From contig NZ_CALJ01000064.1 of assembly GCF_000308315.1 (NCBI RefSeq), forward strand, positions 1-32,765: a stretch of 32,765 nucleotides of DNA, written 5' to 3'. The first letter of the stretch is position 1; the number at the start of each line of letters is the position of its first letter. Under the pieces are notes generated by a model. That model saw only the letters and a program-made list of their open reading frames with translations. It was not told where the DNA came from and did not search any database. Below are positions 1 through 8,807 of this stretch, one piece after another. The DNA is from Legionella tunisiensis (GTDB taxonomy: Bacteria > Pseudomonadota > Gammaproteobacteria > Legionellales > Legionellaceae). A program made the translations under genes and the position numbers.

Positions 1-19
1 CTTTTTCTTTCAGACGATG

Positions 20-718
20 CTATTTGTTGTTTTGAGACAGGAAAAATTGAGCTGGTATTATTTTGGGTTTTAGTCCGAATCTGGACGATTGGGTATAATA
101 AGTTTCATAAATATCTTCATCAACCTCTACCATAGTGCGTTGATTAACCGGAATCGTTTTTAATATATTTCTTTCGTTGTTAATAAAGTTCTGCGCTGCG
201 TATTGATAGACAAAGCCAAAAGCTGCTTGTGTATGATCTTCAAAAATTAGTTGTGGGTTTTTTGACTCGCTGATGAAAACCTGCAAGATTTCATAGAGTT
301 TTTCGCCAGCCGGTTTATAGTGGCCGCTCTCATTGCTTATTGCCATTAATTGACCGTTTTTCAAATAAAGCATTCCCGCTGCCCTAACTTTTTTTCCATT
401 TGCGAGGGCAGAATGTCGGTATCGAGGACCTTCTGCAGTTGTTTCAGGCGCGTGAATAATATCCCCATTTTCTAAAACTACAAACAAGAACGTTCCCGTG
501 ACAGGTTGCCCGTCTTTGTTTCGATATAGGCCTTTACTGTCCACTTGCAGGAGAGCCTCCTTTTGTTCAGCTTCATTCATGTAGTGGTAGCTGGTGCCCC
601 CCTGGGCTTGACTCGTTCTTTCTTGTTTTCGTTCAACCTTTGCTGTCTTGACAAGAGGAAAAAGAGCTCCTAATGAGTCATCTTTTAAAAGGTCGGTAAT
701 TACTTGAACTGGTAACAT
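20..718 (-). CDS. uncharacterised protein with conserved RHSAL/SGHYKP module
   Basis: I do not recognise a named family. The 232-residue protein has no signal peptide or membrane segment, so it is probably cytosolic or a translocated substrate. Its centre (about residues 45-135) holds a module I associate with several Legionella-type proteins: HYMNEAEQKE, then VVLENGDIIHAPE, RHSALANGKKVRAAG, and ISNESGHYKPAGEKL. The invariant-looking R-H-S and S-G-H-Y residues suggest a binding or catalytic surface, but no reaction can be assigned. The C-terminal third is mixed alpha/beta without repeats. The frame is intact and the stop lies 20 bases inside the window, so the gene is complete. It is followed at a distance by the minus-strand LysE/PanE pair, with about 130 bp between them and no obvious shared promoter. 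The start is the first ATG of the frame; I see no strong ribosome site to confirm it. Confidence 0.7.
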   Translation of the reverse strand: MLPVQVITDLLKDDSLGALFPLVKTAKVERKQERTSQAQGGTSYHYMNEAEQKEALLQVDSKGLYRNKDGQPVTGTFLFVVLENGDIIHAPETTAEGPRYRHSALANGKKVRAAGMLYLKNGQLMAISNESGHYKPAGEKLYEILQVFISESKNPQLIFEDHTQAAFGFVYQYAAQNFINNERNILKTIPVNQRTMVEVDEDIYETYYTQSSRFGLKPKIIPAQFFLSQNNK

Positions 719-850
719 ATATTAATCCTAGTGTTTATTATTTACGCGCCTACAAATCAGCGAAGCATCATAGGAATAGATTATTAAGAAAACCCCAAAT
801 ACAGCATACCAATGCCAGTCAGGAGTTGGATTTTTCTAGTAACTTTTTGA

Positions 851-1819
851 TTAACGCAGAAATTTCTTTCTGCTCACTGGCTGTGAATACACTGCCATTT
901 TTTCTAGCTCTAATAGTTTTTTATAAATAAAGGACAATACGGGCGTATCTAGTCCATGTGTCGTTGCATAATCGATAACATTAGCAATAATGTACTGAGA
1001 TTCAAGTCGTCGACCTTCTTGAAAATCGACGTACATGCTGGGATAAAATCCGTGCAATTTTGCAGTCCCTGCCAACAATTTCTCAATCTCACTCGCAATT
1101 TCAGCCTTATCTAGTTTAGCGACTAGACAAACTTCATGCATGAGTGTACGTACAATTTTTTGATAATCAGCTTGTGTAGCGAGTACTTCAACAGGCGTAT
1201 TAAATAGTACCGCTAAACTGCTAAAGGGAATATTCCATAATAATTTTGTCCAGCGAAGAATACGATGGTTTTCAGCTAATTGAATTTTCGGATAAATAGC
1301 GGGATTGACGGAGGACTTAAATAATCGTTTAATCTCTTCCCCAACTGATTGCTCCGTTTTAAAAGGCGCTAACTTTAACTCACCAAGGTATTTTATCTTG
1401 ATATACCCTGGTCTGATACGAGTGGCGCCTGTTGTCGTTACTCCACAGAGAATAGAACAGTTTTCTTTGATGAAAGAGGTAAGATATTCTTCATTGCCAA
1501 TCCCATTTTGCAAAATAATAATTTTGCTTTCAGGTTTAAGAGCATAAGGCAAGATTTCTTTTAACACGTCATTTGCAGTGGTTTTGAGTGCAATAAGAAT
1601 GATGTCAGATTTAGGTAGTTGTCTATAATCCTTCTCAATTTGTTTTGGTGTAACTTCTATGACAGTTCCATCTGGCATCTCCAGTTCATAATATTTTTGT
1701 TGCTGTAAAATGGAGAAGTCAGAACGTTCAAGATGACAAACATGAAGTCCTGCGAGAGTGAACAGGGCTCCATAAAATTTGCCTATTGCCCCTGATCCAA
1801 TAACGGTAACAGTTATCAT
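851..1819 (-). CDS. panE: 2-dehydropantoate 2-reductase family protein (PanE/ApbA)
   Basis: Probably an NADPH-dependent ketopantoate reductase, which makes pantoate for coenzyme A synthesis in the cytosol; paralogues with other 2-oxo-acid substrates exist, so the substrate is inferred. The nucleotide-binding motif GSGAIG opens the protein. It is followed by the family's ALKTT strand, the LQNGIGNEE loop and RWTKLLWNIPFSSL, which carries the expected catalytic Lys and the Asn four residues later. The late PSMYVDFQEGRRLE segment matches the family's second helix domain. Length (about 320 aa) is slightly above the usual 300. The frame opens at 1834 with an ATG overlapping the upstream LysE stop by 4 bp. 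However, a GAGGG ribosome site lies about 8 bases before the ATG at 1819, so I chose that start. Overlap with the exporter gene implies one transcript. Confidence 0.85.
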   Translation of the reverse strand: MITVTVIGSGAIGKFYGALFTLAGLHVCHLERSDFSILQQQKYYELEMPDGTVIEVTPKQIEKDYRQLPKSDIILIALKTTANDVLKEILPYALKPESKIIILQNGIGNEEYLTSFIKENCSILCGVTTTGATRIRPGYIKIKYLGELKLAPFKTEQSVGEEIKRLFKSSVNPAIYPKIQLAENHRILRWTKLLWNIPFSSLAVLFNTPVEVLATQADYQKIVRTLMHEVCLVAKLDKAEIASEIEKLLAGTAKLHGFYPSMYVDFQEGRRLESQYIIANVIDYATTHGLDTPVLSFIYKKLLELEKMAVYSQPVSRKKFLR

Positions 1820-1830
1820 TGAGTGATCCC

Positions 1831-2493
1831 TCATCGCTTTACAAATGCTAGGGCAATTCCGAAACTCACTAAGAAGACGCCCAAAATCTTAGCAATGTAT
1901 TTTTCACTTTTTTCCAATAGTCGCGTAACTTTAGGATGAGACAAAATCATTGTTAAGGTAAAAAACCATAACGTGATGATAACAAACATTTCAACAATAA
2001 AAATCAAAACCCACAGAGCGGGCGTTTCCGGTTTAATGATGGTAGTAAACAACGCGAGGAAAAATAAAGTGGCTTTGGGATTTAGCAGATTACATAGGAA
2101 CCCTTGGCGAAAAGCGATGGCTTTAGGCAATGATTTTTTCTTAATTTGCGTCCTTTTTTCGTCTACTAAATGGGTTTCCGGCTTGGATAATAAGGACATG
2201 ATGCCAAGATACAGTAAATAACCCGCGCCAAGGTATTTAATAAGGCTGAATAGCAAGATGGAATTTGCAATAACAAAGGCCAGTCCTAGCGAGCAATAGC
2301 TAATATGAATCAAATTGGATAGGGCTACACCTAGTGCGGTGAAGAATCCGGATTCACGAGAATGTAACACCGTATTTTTGGTAACAAGGGCGAAATCTGG
2401 TCCAGGCGACATCACGGCGAGTAACATCAGTAACCCAATAGTGAAACATTGTGTAAGCAAAGGGTCTCCTGATGATTCGTCATTGCACGTCAT
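1831..2493 (-). CDS. LysE/RhtB family amino-acid exporter
   Basis: An inner-membrane translocator of the LysE superfamily, which exports amino acids or related small metabolites by proton exchange. The signature MSPGPDFALVTKN sits near the N-terminus. Five to six hydrophobic helices follow, with the family's GALGVALSN-like second helix (here TALGVALSNLIHISY) and the NPKATLFFLALF motif in the C-terminal half. The 220 residues slightly exceed the usual 205-210. The first 11 residues are polar and unlike the family, and an AGGAG lies just before a TTG at residue 12, so translation may begin there instead. The gene overlaps the following panE-like gene by 4 bp, suggesting coupled translation; joint function is inferred only. 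A 6-bp palindrome lies about 80 bp upstream. Confidence 0.88.
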   Translation of the reverse strand: MTCNDESSGDPLLTQCFTIGLLMLLAVMSPGPDFALVTKNTVLHSRESGFFTALGVALSNLIHISYCSLGLAFVIANSILLFSLIKYLGAGYLLYLGIMSLLSKPETHLVDEKRTQIKKKSLPKAIAFRQGFLCNLLNPKATLFFLALFTTIIKPETPALWVLIFIVEMFVIITLWFFTLTMILSHPKVTRLLEKSEKYIAKILGVFLVSFGIALAFVKR

Positions 2494-2569
2494 GTGTTGA
2501 AAAAGATACGTTATCCCAGTTTAAAAGACAATGGGCAAAATACTTTGAAAGAGAAATTATTTGACCATA

Positions 2570-2588
2570 GTGATAAAATATATATCAC
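2570..2588. promoter_or_regulatory. operator-like palindrome
   Basis: GTGATA, seven bases, then TATCAC form a perfect 6-bp inverted repeat in the gap between the minus-strand LysE gene and the plus-strand gene starting near 2710. A TTGACC hexamer lies just before it at 2561-2566. The position suits a dimeric regulator of one or both divergent genes, but the repeat is short and AT-rich enough to be chance. Confidence 0.25.
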
Positions 2589-2709
2589 AATGATTTTGCT
2601 ACTGATAGAACTCAGCAGCCAGGTGATGTATGCACGAGAAAGAAGAGGGCAAGCACTCGACCACGAAAAACACTGAGCAAGCCACGGGCGGAGTAAAAAT
2701 CGGGATACC

Positions 2710-3766
2710 TTGTTTTCATCATCTCCTATTCCTGAATCGGAGCATGGTATAGCTGCCTCTCTTGCCTCGGGGCCGGGCTCTAACATGGCCTCCTCCTCAG
2801 ACCGCACTAAACATTTTGATCCCTCCAATCAAGTCTCCTGGCTAAAGTATAGTGCGGAGATTATTAATGAATTGGCAATTCTTTTACCGCATTTTCCGCA
2901 ACAAAAACCACAAGTACGTGAAGATATTCGTTGTCCAGAAGATGTATTTAGAACAGGGGTAGGTTGTGTTTATGCTTTTCTAGCCAGTAAAAGGCGGCAA
3001 GTAGGTAAAGACTTAAAACAAGGCCCCTTTCGACATCAATTCGGTTTATTTAATAAAGCGGGGTTTGCTGCTACTGATAATTTTAACCTCAACAAAGATC
3101 TACCAAGTCAAAAAACCAAATTTATGAACAGGTTTTTGGTTTATTAAGCCAGGCAAGTCCTCTTATTGAGATCGATAAACAACCTAATAAGGAGAGTGAA
3201 AACGGGTTAATTTATACGATAACAATTAAAATGAATGTTGAAGAGAGGACGAATTTACATGATAAGAATCTAGCTTCGGAAGTGCCATTTATCGAAGATG
3301 AGAATGTCCTTACTATTACATTATATGATTACGGTAAAAATGATGACCGAAATACTATTGTTATTAACCATAACCCAACTCCCTTGTCTGAACATTACAC
3401 CAGTAGATCAAGCTATTTTCAGGTGCAATTTGAGATGGTGGAGCCTTATTTTCAAGCTTGTTTGACATGGGAACCGTCTCAGGGTTTAGAACAATTTTTA
3501 GTTAATGCGGGCAAAATTGCTCATTCTCTCGCCAGACTACAACCTGTAGGCCGAGGAAATTCAGCCATTGTAGAATGGATGATCAGAGGACTTGCTCAAG
3601 CAAAACAGATTGAATTAGGTGCATTCAACCAAAATGAAAAATTGGTTGGGATTTTAAAGCATTCTTAACGCCTGATAGGCAAGATTATGTACGTTGGTTT
3701 GCTGAAAAAGCGTTTGTGAGTTGTACTATAGAAGACGTTTCTAAAACGTCTCAATTCAAGGTGTAG
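2710..3766 (+). pseudogene. frameshifted uncharacterised protein (about 352 aa if restored)
   Basis: One gene is split over three frames. The first piece ends at 3147, the second runs to 3668 and the third to the TAG at 3764-3766. Adding one A to the A6 run at 3110-3115 and one A to the A5 run at 3637-3641 joins them into a continuous product. The middle contains ARLQPVGRGNSAIVEWMI, faintly reminiscent of the HPFxxGNGR core of Fic proteins, but the His is missing and I do not assign the family. The true start is unclear: the frame opens at a TTG, and an upstream frame starting with ATG at 2630 (MHEKEEGKHS) may belong to it after another shift. Ser/Thr-rich N-terminus, no membrane segments. 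It could be a Dot/Icm substrate, on lineage grounds only. Confidence 0.6.
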
Positions 3767-3993
3767 TGTTGGGGAGCCTGATAGATTGCTTCTCATCTGT
3801 CTGTTCAACCGCGCAATATATCTTCTAAAATTGTTGAATCAAATTTTCAATCTCATGGCTTAATGTTGCTCGATTTTGGGACATTTTTTTAATTGGAATT
3901 ATGATAGTATCTTTAAATACAGGATGTGTGGAATTTGCAGCTAAACGACAGTGAGTGTCTGTAATTCCAGATTGGTCAAAGTGAGTTGAACGA

Positions 3994-5472
3994 GTGCGCA
4001 TCAAATTTTTTAAGTTATTAAAATCGGGATTAAAATTACTCTGCGTAGTCATAGTCACTTTACTTGCCATACGGATCTATGATTCGCTACGCGGGCCTCC
4101 TCTGGAAATTTGGCATACCTATGTTCCCAAGGATTTAAAGGCGCAAGAACTTGAACAATTGGATTGGTCACAATATATCAAAGCCGAGAATACACTATTT
4201 GAAGTTGTTCGCAGAGAAGTTACTCTCAAATTAAACAAGAAAGAACGTGTTCCAGTTAATCGATATTTTGATGGTAGTCCAGTTTACCCTGGAAAACTTC
4301 CTCATGATTGGAATCATTCTTATCTACTCGAACCGCAAGGGACACCGGTTGGCGCTGTTGTATTTTTACATGGACTAACAGATTCCCCTTATAGTCTTCG
4401 CCATATTGCTCGGCGTTATCGTGCGCATGGTTATGTGGCCATTGCAATTAGATTGCCGGCACACGGTACTGTTCCTGCTGCGTTGACTGATGTTAAATGG
4501 GAGGATTGGTTAGCGGCAACACGATTAGCAATCAGAGAAGCTCGGAAACGTATAGGTCCGTCTCAGCCATTACATCTTGTTGGGTTTTCTAATGGGGGGG
4601 CACTGGCATTAAAGTACACTCTCGATGCACTTGAAGATGAAAAACTGACACGTCCGGATAAAATTATATTGATTTCACCAATGATTGGTATCACCCGGTT
4701 TGCTCGTTTTGCCGGATTTGCTGGTTTACCTGCTCTATTACCTGCCTTTGCAAAAGCAGCATGGCTTAGCATACTTCCTGAATTCAATCCGTTTAAATAC
4801 AATTCTTTTCCTATTAATGGTGCGCGACAATCTTACTGCTTAACAACAGCGTTACAGCAACAAATTCTACGCTTGGCCCGCCATGGTCAGTTAAGTCAAC
4901 TGCCTCCTGTACTTACTTTCCAATCAGTCATGGATTTTACGGTCAGCACCCGCGCTATTGTTTCTGCTTTTTATGCCCAACTTCCCGCTAATGGCAGTGA
5001 ATTGGTATTGTTTGACCTCAATAGAGCCGCAAAATTTGGTATTTTATTGCGCCCTACCGCAGATGCCGCATTAACACAACTTCTAAATCCACCGCCCAGA
5101 CAATTTCGTACAACAATTATCACGAATGTTAACGTAGATAGTGAAGAGGTAGTTGAATCTATTACGGAAGCGGGTGCTGTTAATGAGAGTAGACATCCTT
5201 TGGGGCTATCTTATCCCAAAGAGGTTTATTCTTTATCGCATGTTGCCATCCCTTTTCCAGTTACGGATGGGCTTTATGGCTTACAACCTGATCCAGCTGA
5301 GAACTATGGTATTCAGTTAGGGTCAATAGCCACTCGCGGAGAGCGCAACGTACTCATCGTTAGCTTGGATTCGATTCTGCGTCTTTCATCAAATCCATTT
5401 TTTCCCTATATGATGAAGAGAATAGAAGAAAATATTCCCCCAATTCCTCTTAACAATAAAGAGGTTAGCTAG
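3994..5472 (+). CDS. membrane-anchored alpha/beta hydrolase
   Basis: A 492-residue serine hydrolase, probably a lipase or esterase facing the periplasm, tethered by one N-terminal membrane helix (about residues 11-27). The oxyanion segment HGLTDSPYSLRH is at 126-137. The nucleophile elbow LVGFSNGG places Ser199 in the G-x-S-x-G motif. Plausible acid and base residues are Asp314 in QSVMDFTVS and His416 in YSLSHVAIPF. The conserved N-terminal stretch RGPPLEIWHT and the RLPAHGTVP loop fit a proteobacterial family of large membrane-bound hydrolases. Substrate is unknown. The start is a GTG at 3994, fixed because an in-frame TGA lies 12 bases upstream; the ribosome site is weak. A truncated second hydrolase follows at 5551, so the area may once have held two lipid- or ester-processing enzymes. 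Confidence 0.85.
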   Translation: MRIKFFKLLKSGLKLLCVVIVTLLAIRIYDSLRGPPLEIWHTYVPKDLKAQELEQLDWSQYIKAENTLFEVVRREVTLKLNKKERVPVNRYFDGSPVYPGKLPHDWNHSYLLEPQGTPVGAVVFLHGLTDSPYSLRHIARRYRAHGYVAIAIRLPAHGTVPAALTDVKWEDWLAATRLAIREARKRIGPSQPLHLVGFSNGGALALKYTLDALEDEKLTRPDKIILISPMIGITRFARFAGFAGLPALLPAFAKAAWLSILPEFNPFKYNSFPINGARQSYCLTTALQQQILRLARHGQLSQLPPVLTFQSVMDFTVSTRAIVSAFYAQLPANGSELVLFDLNRAAKFGILLRPTADAALTQLLNPPPRQFRTTIITNVNVDSEEVVESITEAGAVNESRHPLGLSYPKEVYSLSHVAIPFPVTDGLYGLQPDPAENYGIQLGSIATRGERNVLIVSLDSILRLSSNPFFPYMMKRIEENIPPIPLNNKEVS

Positions 5473-5550
5473 CAAAGTTGCTTTAGCCTATACTAATTTT
5501 GAGCTGGATTTGCCATAAAAAGGTCTGTGTTTGCGACAAGGAGGTCTGTC

Positions 5551-5697
5551 ATGAAACAAACACTAGTCCTAATTCCTGGGGTAAGTGGTGATAGTAATTT
5601 ATGGCAACATCAAATTAATCATCTAAAGGAGTTAATCAACATTAAAGTGATTGTTGATCAGCAAACAACTCGCCATGTCATTTACTTGAGTTTGTAA
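5551..5697 (+). pseudogene. 5' remnant of a second alpha/beta hydrolase
   Basis: Forty-eight codons starting with ATG after a good AAGGAGG-like ribosome site. The product begins TLVLIPGVSGDSNLWQHQ, which matches the first strand and oxyanion loop of short alpha/beta hydrolases (LIPGLxxDxxLWxxQ). It stops at 5697 before any nucleophile elbow, so it cannot be an active enzyme. The next gene starts 12 bases later, and the remaining 200 or so residues of the family are absent in every frame. This is therefore a real deletion remnant, unlike the one-base frameshifts elsewhere in the window. Confidence 0.65.
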
Positions 5698-5709
5698 AAG
5701 GGAGAAATC

Positions 5710-6123
5710 ATGAAGATTTTAGCTTGTTTACTTATACTCATTTTTAGCCCATTAGCCATAGCTGAACGTTGTTTGATAGAGGGAAAAGAAATCAAACTGG
5801 AAGGTAAACTCGGTGTGCAAACTTTTCCTGGCCTTCCTAATTATGAACGTGTCAAAAAAGGTGATGAGCCCGAAACTTATTGGATTTTGACGACTGAAAA
5901 ATCTTACTGTGGGATAGGCCGCAACCTCGACAATGGCAAATTATATCGCCTTGATCGACGTGCCACGAAATTTCAATTAGTGCTCACGGCGGAGCAATAC
6001 AGAGAGAAAAAAGATCTGCTAAATAAAAAAGTGATTGTCGAAGGCAACCTGTTTCTTGCTCATACTGGCCATCACCATACTGAGATGTTGATTGAGTTGA
6101 CAAGTATGGAAGCTGCTCCCTGA
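5710..6123 (+). CDS. secreted DUF4431 domain protein
   Basis: A 137-residue exported protein. Residues 1-18 are a classical signal peptide ending SPLAIA-E, so it acts in the periplasm or outside. The mature part carries the features of DUF4431: an early Cys after the cleavage site (AERCLIEG), the strand LEGKLGVQTFPGLPNYE, then KGDEPETYWIL and a second Cys in KSYCGIG. A beta-barrel-like C-terminal half follows with HTGHHHTEML, a His cluster that might bind metal. No enzymatic role is known for the family. A GGGAGAA ribosome site lies directly before the ATG. The frame is intact and separate from the hydrolase remnant just upstream. Confidence 0.8.
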   Translation: MKILACLLILIFSPLAIAERCLIEGKEIKLEGKLGVQTFPGLPNYERVKKGDEPETYWILTTEKSYCGIGRNLDNGKLYRLDRRATKFQLVLTAEQYREKKDLLNKKVIVEGNLFLAHTGHHHTEMLIELTSMEAAP

Positions 6124-6214
6124 CCGCTTGCTTGCTAAATAATACATCCATATTTGCTATAGAGGCTTTAAATCGCGTAGAATGCGCGTAAGACATTATG
6201 ACTAAAAAATACCC

Positions 6215-7126
6215 ATGCATTCATTTTATTATTCAAATAAAATCTTTAAGTCACTAAATTTTATGAGGCTTTCTGATGAGAAACTACGGTCTTTTATCCG
6301 TTTAAATCATTTTAATCCTAATGCAGATTGGTCCCTCGACAATCCTGTTTTACATTTTCTGCTTGCTAATGAACGATTTATTGATGTGGCACGGCTGTTT
6401 AGCTTAATGCCCAATCGTATTAACCCTAATCTTTGCGATGGTCAACGGTTTGGCAAAAAATCCTTGCTCATCTTGCTGACGCTATTGCCGTCCAGTAGTT
6501 TATTAATACATCAATTTATTGATGTCTATAAAGAGCATTTACTTGTTGATTATCAAGATAACCAAGGCAGAACAGCGCTTCACTACGCTGTCATCCTTGG
6601 TCGTGCTGATGTGGTTAGCCATCTTATAGAACTTGGTGCATCTACCCGAATTCGCGATGAAGATGGTTTATCGCCCTTGGATTATTTGTACTGCACAACA
6701 AAAACTATTTACGCTACTTTAAAAACGGTTGATATAGAGCCTGAGCGGGATATCAACGCTTTGAGAAACGCCCTCAGTGATCATTATGGCCGTCCTTTAA
6801 TGATACAAGGCGCTTATTCTACCCAGTGTAAAAGGACTGTTGAGAATCTTAGAGAGAGTAAGCCGGTTTTAATTAAATATATTCAAGGCAATCCACCGGC
6901 CTGGTCGACTTTCATTGGTGATAATTCTAAGACAACTTATGCTGACATGTTCTCTTTTGCCAAAGAGATTGCAGAGAGAAAACACGTGGCTTTTTCAGAT
7001 ATTTTTGTCAATCAACAGTTAGATAGTGATGAACAAGAGGCATTTAGAGATATGCTGGTTACTTTTAGTAAAGAATTTTCTGGTCAATCTGTTCTTGAAC
7101 AATGTATCGCCGGTCATGAAAAATAG
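6215..7126 (+). CDS. ankyrin-repeat protein
   Basis: A 303-residue cytosolic or translocated protein. The clearest ankyrin repeat is DNQGRTALHYAVILGRAD followed by VVSHLIELGAST and DEDGLSPLDYL (about residues 112-155). Degenerate repeats precede it: NPVLHFLLANERF with VARLFSLMPN, and LLILLTLLPSS. The C-terminal half (from about 170) is a helical region of no known family, with NPPAWSTFIGDNSK. Ankyrin proteins of this size are common Dot/Icm substrates in Legionellaceae and bind host proteins; translocation here is inference. The ATG used is the first in frame; MRLSDEKLRSF at residue 17 is an equally possible start since neither has a strong ribosome site. The frame is intact. Confidence 0.75.
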   Translation: MHSFYYSNKIFKSLNFMRLSDEKLRSFIRLNHFNPNADWSLDNPVLHFLLANERFIDVARLFSLMPNRINPNLCDGQRFGKKSLLILLTLLPSSSLLIHQFIDVYKEHLLVDYQDNQGRTALHYAVILGRADVVSHLIELGASTRIRDEDGLSPLDYLYCTTKTIYATLKTVDIEPERDINALRNALSDHYGRPLMIQGAYSTQCKRTVENLRESKPVLIKYIQGNPPAWSTFIGDNSKTTYADMFSFAKEIAERKHVAFSDIFVNQQLDSDEQEAFRDMLVTFSKEFSGQSVLEQCIAGHEK

Positions 7127-7239
7127 AGCAAGTAATAAAATATGCGCAGGAGTCAGAGCGTTCTCCATGTATGGATAATGTGGCAGTATAATTGCACACT
7201 AAGATCTATTGAGTTAACAGGAGTAAGCAAGGTAGAACA

Positions 7240-7583
7240 GTGGATTACGGAAAAAAATTAAGTAGCATCAATGCGATTAGATTCTACGCCATGGTTTTTT
7301 GGTCCTTTATGATCGACATTATTTTTTCAGTCTTTGTTATCGCAAAGGCGCGGGTATACTCACGACTTTTGTACCTTTTTATTTTAACGCAGATTGTTTG
7401 TATTTAGCCTTATTAATCATTTTTGTTACTGGATTGCTTTTGCTAATACTCACTGCTTTGCTGCTTGGAATCTATCGCTTCTTCAGTAGGAAAAACAAAT
7501 CCCCCTTGTTAGTGAATCTTTTGATAATCATCTTAATAACTTGGCTGTTACATTTTATAGGTCCTTTTTCTTTAGCCACTTAG
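7240..7583 (+). pseudogene. frameshifted small inner-membrane protein (about 114 aa)
   Basis: Two overlapping frames make one membrane protein when one A is added to the AAA at 7344-7346. The first part, from a GTG at 7240, reads GKKLSSINAIRFYAMVFW and gives one hydrophobic helix; the second continues KGAGILTTFVPFYF and two strong helices (LYLALLIIFVTGLLLLILTA, then LLIIILITWLLHFIG). About three membrane segments are expected in all. I recognise no family. The GTG start is uncertain because the nearest purine-rich site (AGGAG at 7219) is 16 bases away. Confidence 0.45.
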
Positions 7584-7592
7584 TGGGTTATA

Positions 7593-8612
7593 TCAACCTG
7601 GTGTTAATGTATCACTTTCTTCATCTAGTGCTATTAACGCGGTTATGTTTTGTTTATAGAGTTTTTCCTGTGAAAATATAGTCCGGTAAAGTGGTTTTAG
7701 GCCGCCGCTGAAAATATCGGTCATTTTTTGAAAAAAGATTCTTTCTTGCCAGGAGGGTGTGTTGTAATAACAAATTTCCATTGTTTTAGCGATAACCTGT
7801 TTATCGCCATAGCTAAGAACTATTTTATCTTTCATTTTTTCCACCAGAACAGCTATAACTTGATAGCGATTCATTAACTTTTGTTGTTTGGCGGTTGGTT
7901 CGATGAGTAATGCTATTTCTCCTTCAGTGGAGATGATGATGCTTTCTTTTTCAAGTTTGTCTTGTAAATGATCTCTAAAAACAACAAGAAATTCTTTGAC
8001 TATTCGAGCCTGTGTTCTTCGTTGTACCAAGGGACAGAAAAAATGAATTTTTTCTTTCGCAAGCTGTTGTCTTAGTTGCTCAAGATCCCTTTCAAAATTG
8101 GCAAAAATTTGGCCATCCATTTCTTCGATCTTTTTAGCCAGATCTTTCTCTTTCGCAACAGGTTGACACATAGCTTTTATCCACTTTCCAGAACAACCGG
8201 TATTTCTTTCTATTAAAATGGAAAAATCAGAGTTATCTTGAAGAAAATCGTGCAATTGATTTGCATTTTCAATGGTAATCGCTGCGGTGATCTCTTCGTA
8301 TTCCTTATCTTCTTTAATTGTCAAAGCGAAGCTGGCTAAAGAGAGAAAAGTCATCAGAGAATAGCCTTTCTCCCCGTTTATAAGGTAACTATGGTATTGC
8401 AGATAATTGTATAAAAAATTAATTGCAGGAATATCACTCTTATCAATATCCGTTTGACTTAACTCATAAATTCCCAGTTGGATAAGGTCGTCAGCACCAA
8501 TGGGGTCTTTTTTCATTGATTGATATTTTTGGCTAACAAAGGCAGCCAATTCCAGAGCTTTGAAATAGCAACCAGCTCTTAAGGCATCAACATAATCTTG
8601 TGCGTTGCTCAT
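7593..8612 (-). CDS. uncharacterised protein, possible translocated substrate
   Basis: I do not recognise this protein of about 339 residues. It is soluble and mainly helical, with charged stretches such as KDLAKKIEEMDGQ and FERDLEQLRQQLAKEK that could form coiled coil. The frame is open to 8684, but the first 24 codons read like non-coding sequence (CNLNCFPNILILRF), so I place the start at the internal ATG giving MSNAQDYVDALRAG; another ATG lies five codons earlier. The C-terminus, ALIALDEESDTLTPG, is acidic with small polar residues, loosely like the E-block signal of Dot/Icm substrates. It is convergent with the small membrane protein before it, their stops being about 10 bp apart. Confidence 0.65.
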   Translation of the reverse strand: MSNAQDYVDALRAGCYFKALELAAFVSQKYQSMKKDPIGADDLIQLGIYELSQTDIDKSDIPAINFLYNYLQYHSYLINGEKGYSLMTFLSLASFALTIKEDKEYEEITAAITIENANQLHDFLQDNSDFSILIERNTGCSGKWIKAMCQPVAKEKDLAKKIEEMDGQIFANFERDLEQLRQQLAKEKIHFFCPLVQRRTQARIVKEFLVVFRDHLQDKLEKESIIISTEGEIALLIEPTAKQQKLMNRYQVIAVLVEKMKDKIVLSYGDKQVIAKTMEICYYNTPSWQERIFFQKMTDIFSGGLKPLYRTIFSQEKLYKQNITALIALDEESDTLTPG

Positions 8613-8807
8613 ACTGGCCGTCGTCATGGAAGAGAAACGTAGAATTAGTATATTTGGAAAACAATTTAAATTGCAAAAGAACAAATCGCTTATTTTGGTC
8701 CAAGTTGCATAATAGTAAGGATATGATAGAAAATCCTACTTGGTTTAAGCATGATGAGCATGTAGGATCAATCCTGACAAATGTCTAGTAAAAGGAGATT
8801 ATTTTAG

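Noticed and set aside
2511-2828. 105-codon minus-strand frame between the LysE gene and the frameshifted 2710 gene
   Set aside because: Composition is unlike neighbouring proteins and it lies antisense to the start of the plus-strand gene.
3825-4070. 81-codon minus-strand frame opposite the start of the alpha/beta hydrolase
   Set aside because: It overlaps the well-supported membrane-anchor region of the hydrolase and has no clear ribosome site or known domain. The part before 3994 is free, so a gene is not excluded.
8600-8640. Minus strand contains ACGACGGCCAGT, identical to 12 bases of the M13 forward primer
   Set aside because: The flanking bases do not match cloning-vector sequence and the reading frame continues through it, so coincidence is more likely than vector contamination.
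8733-8768. ATCCTAC / GTAGGAT inverted repeat upstream of the DUF885 gene
   Set aside because: Seven-base arms 22 bases apart are expected by chance in DNA of this composition; no regulator site is recognised.
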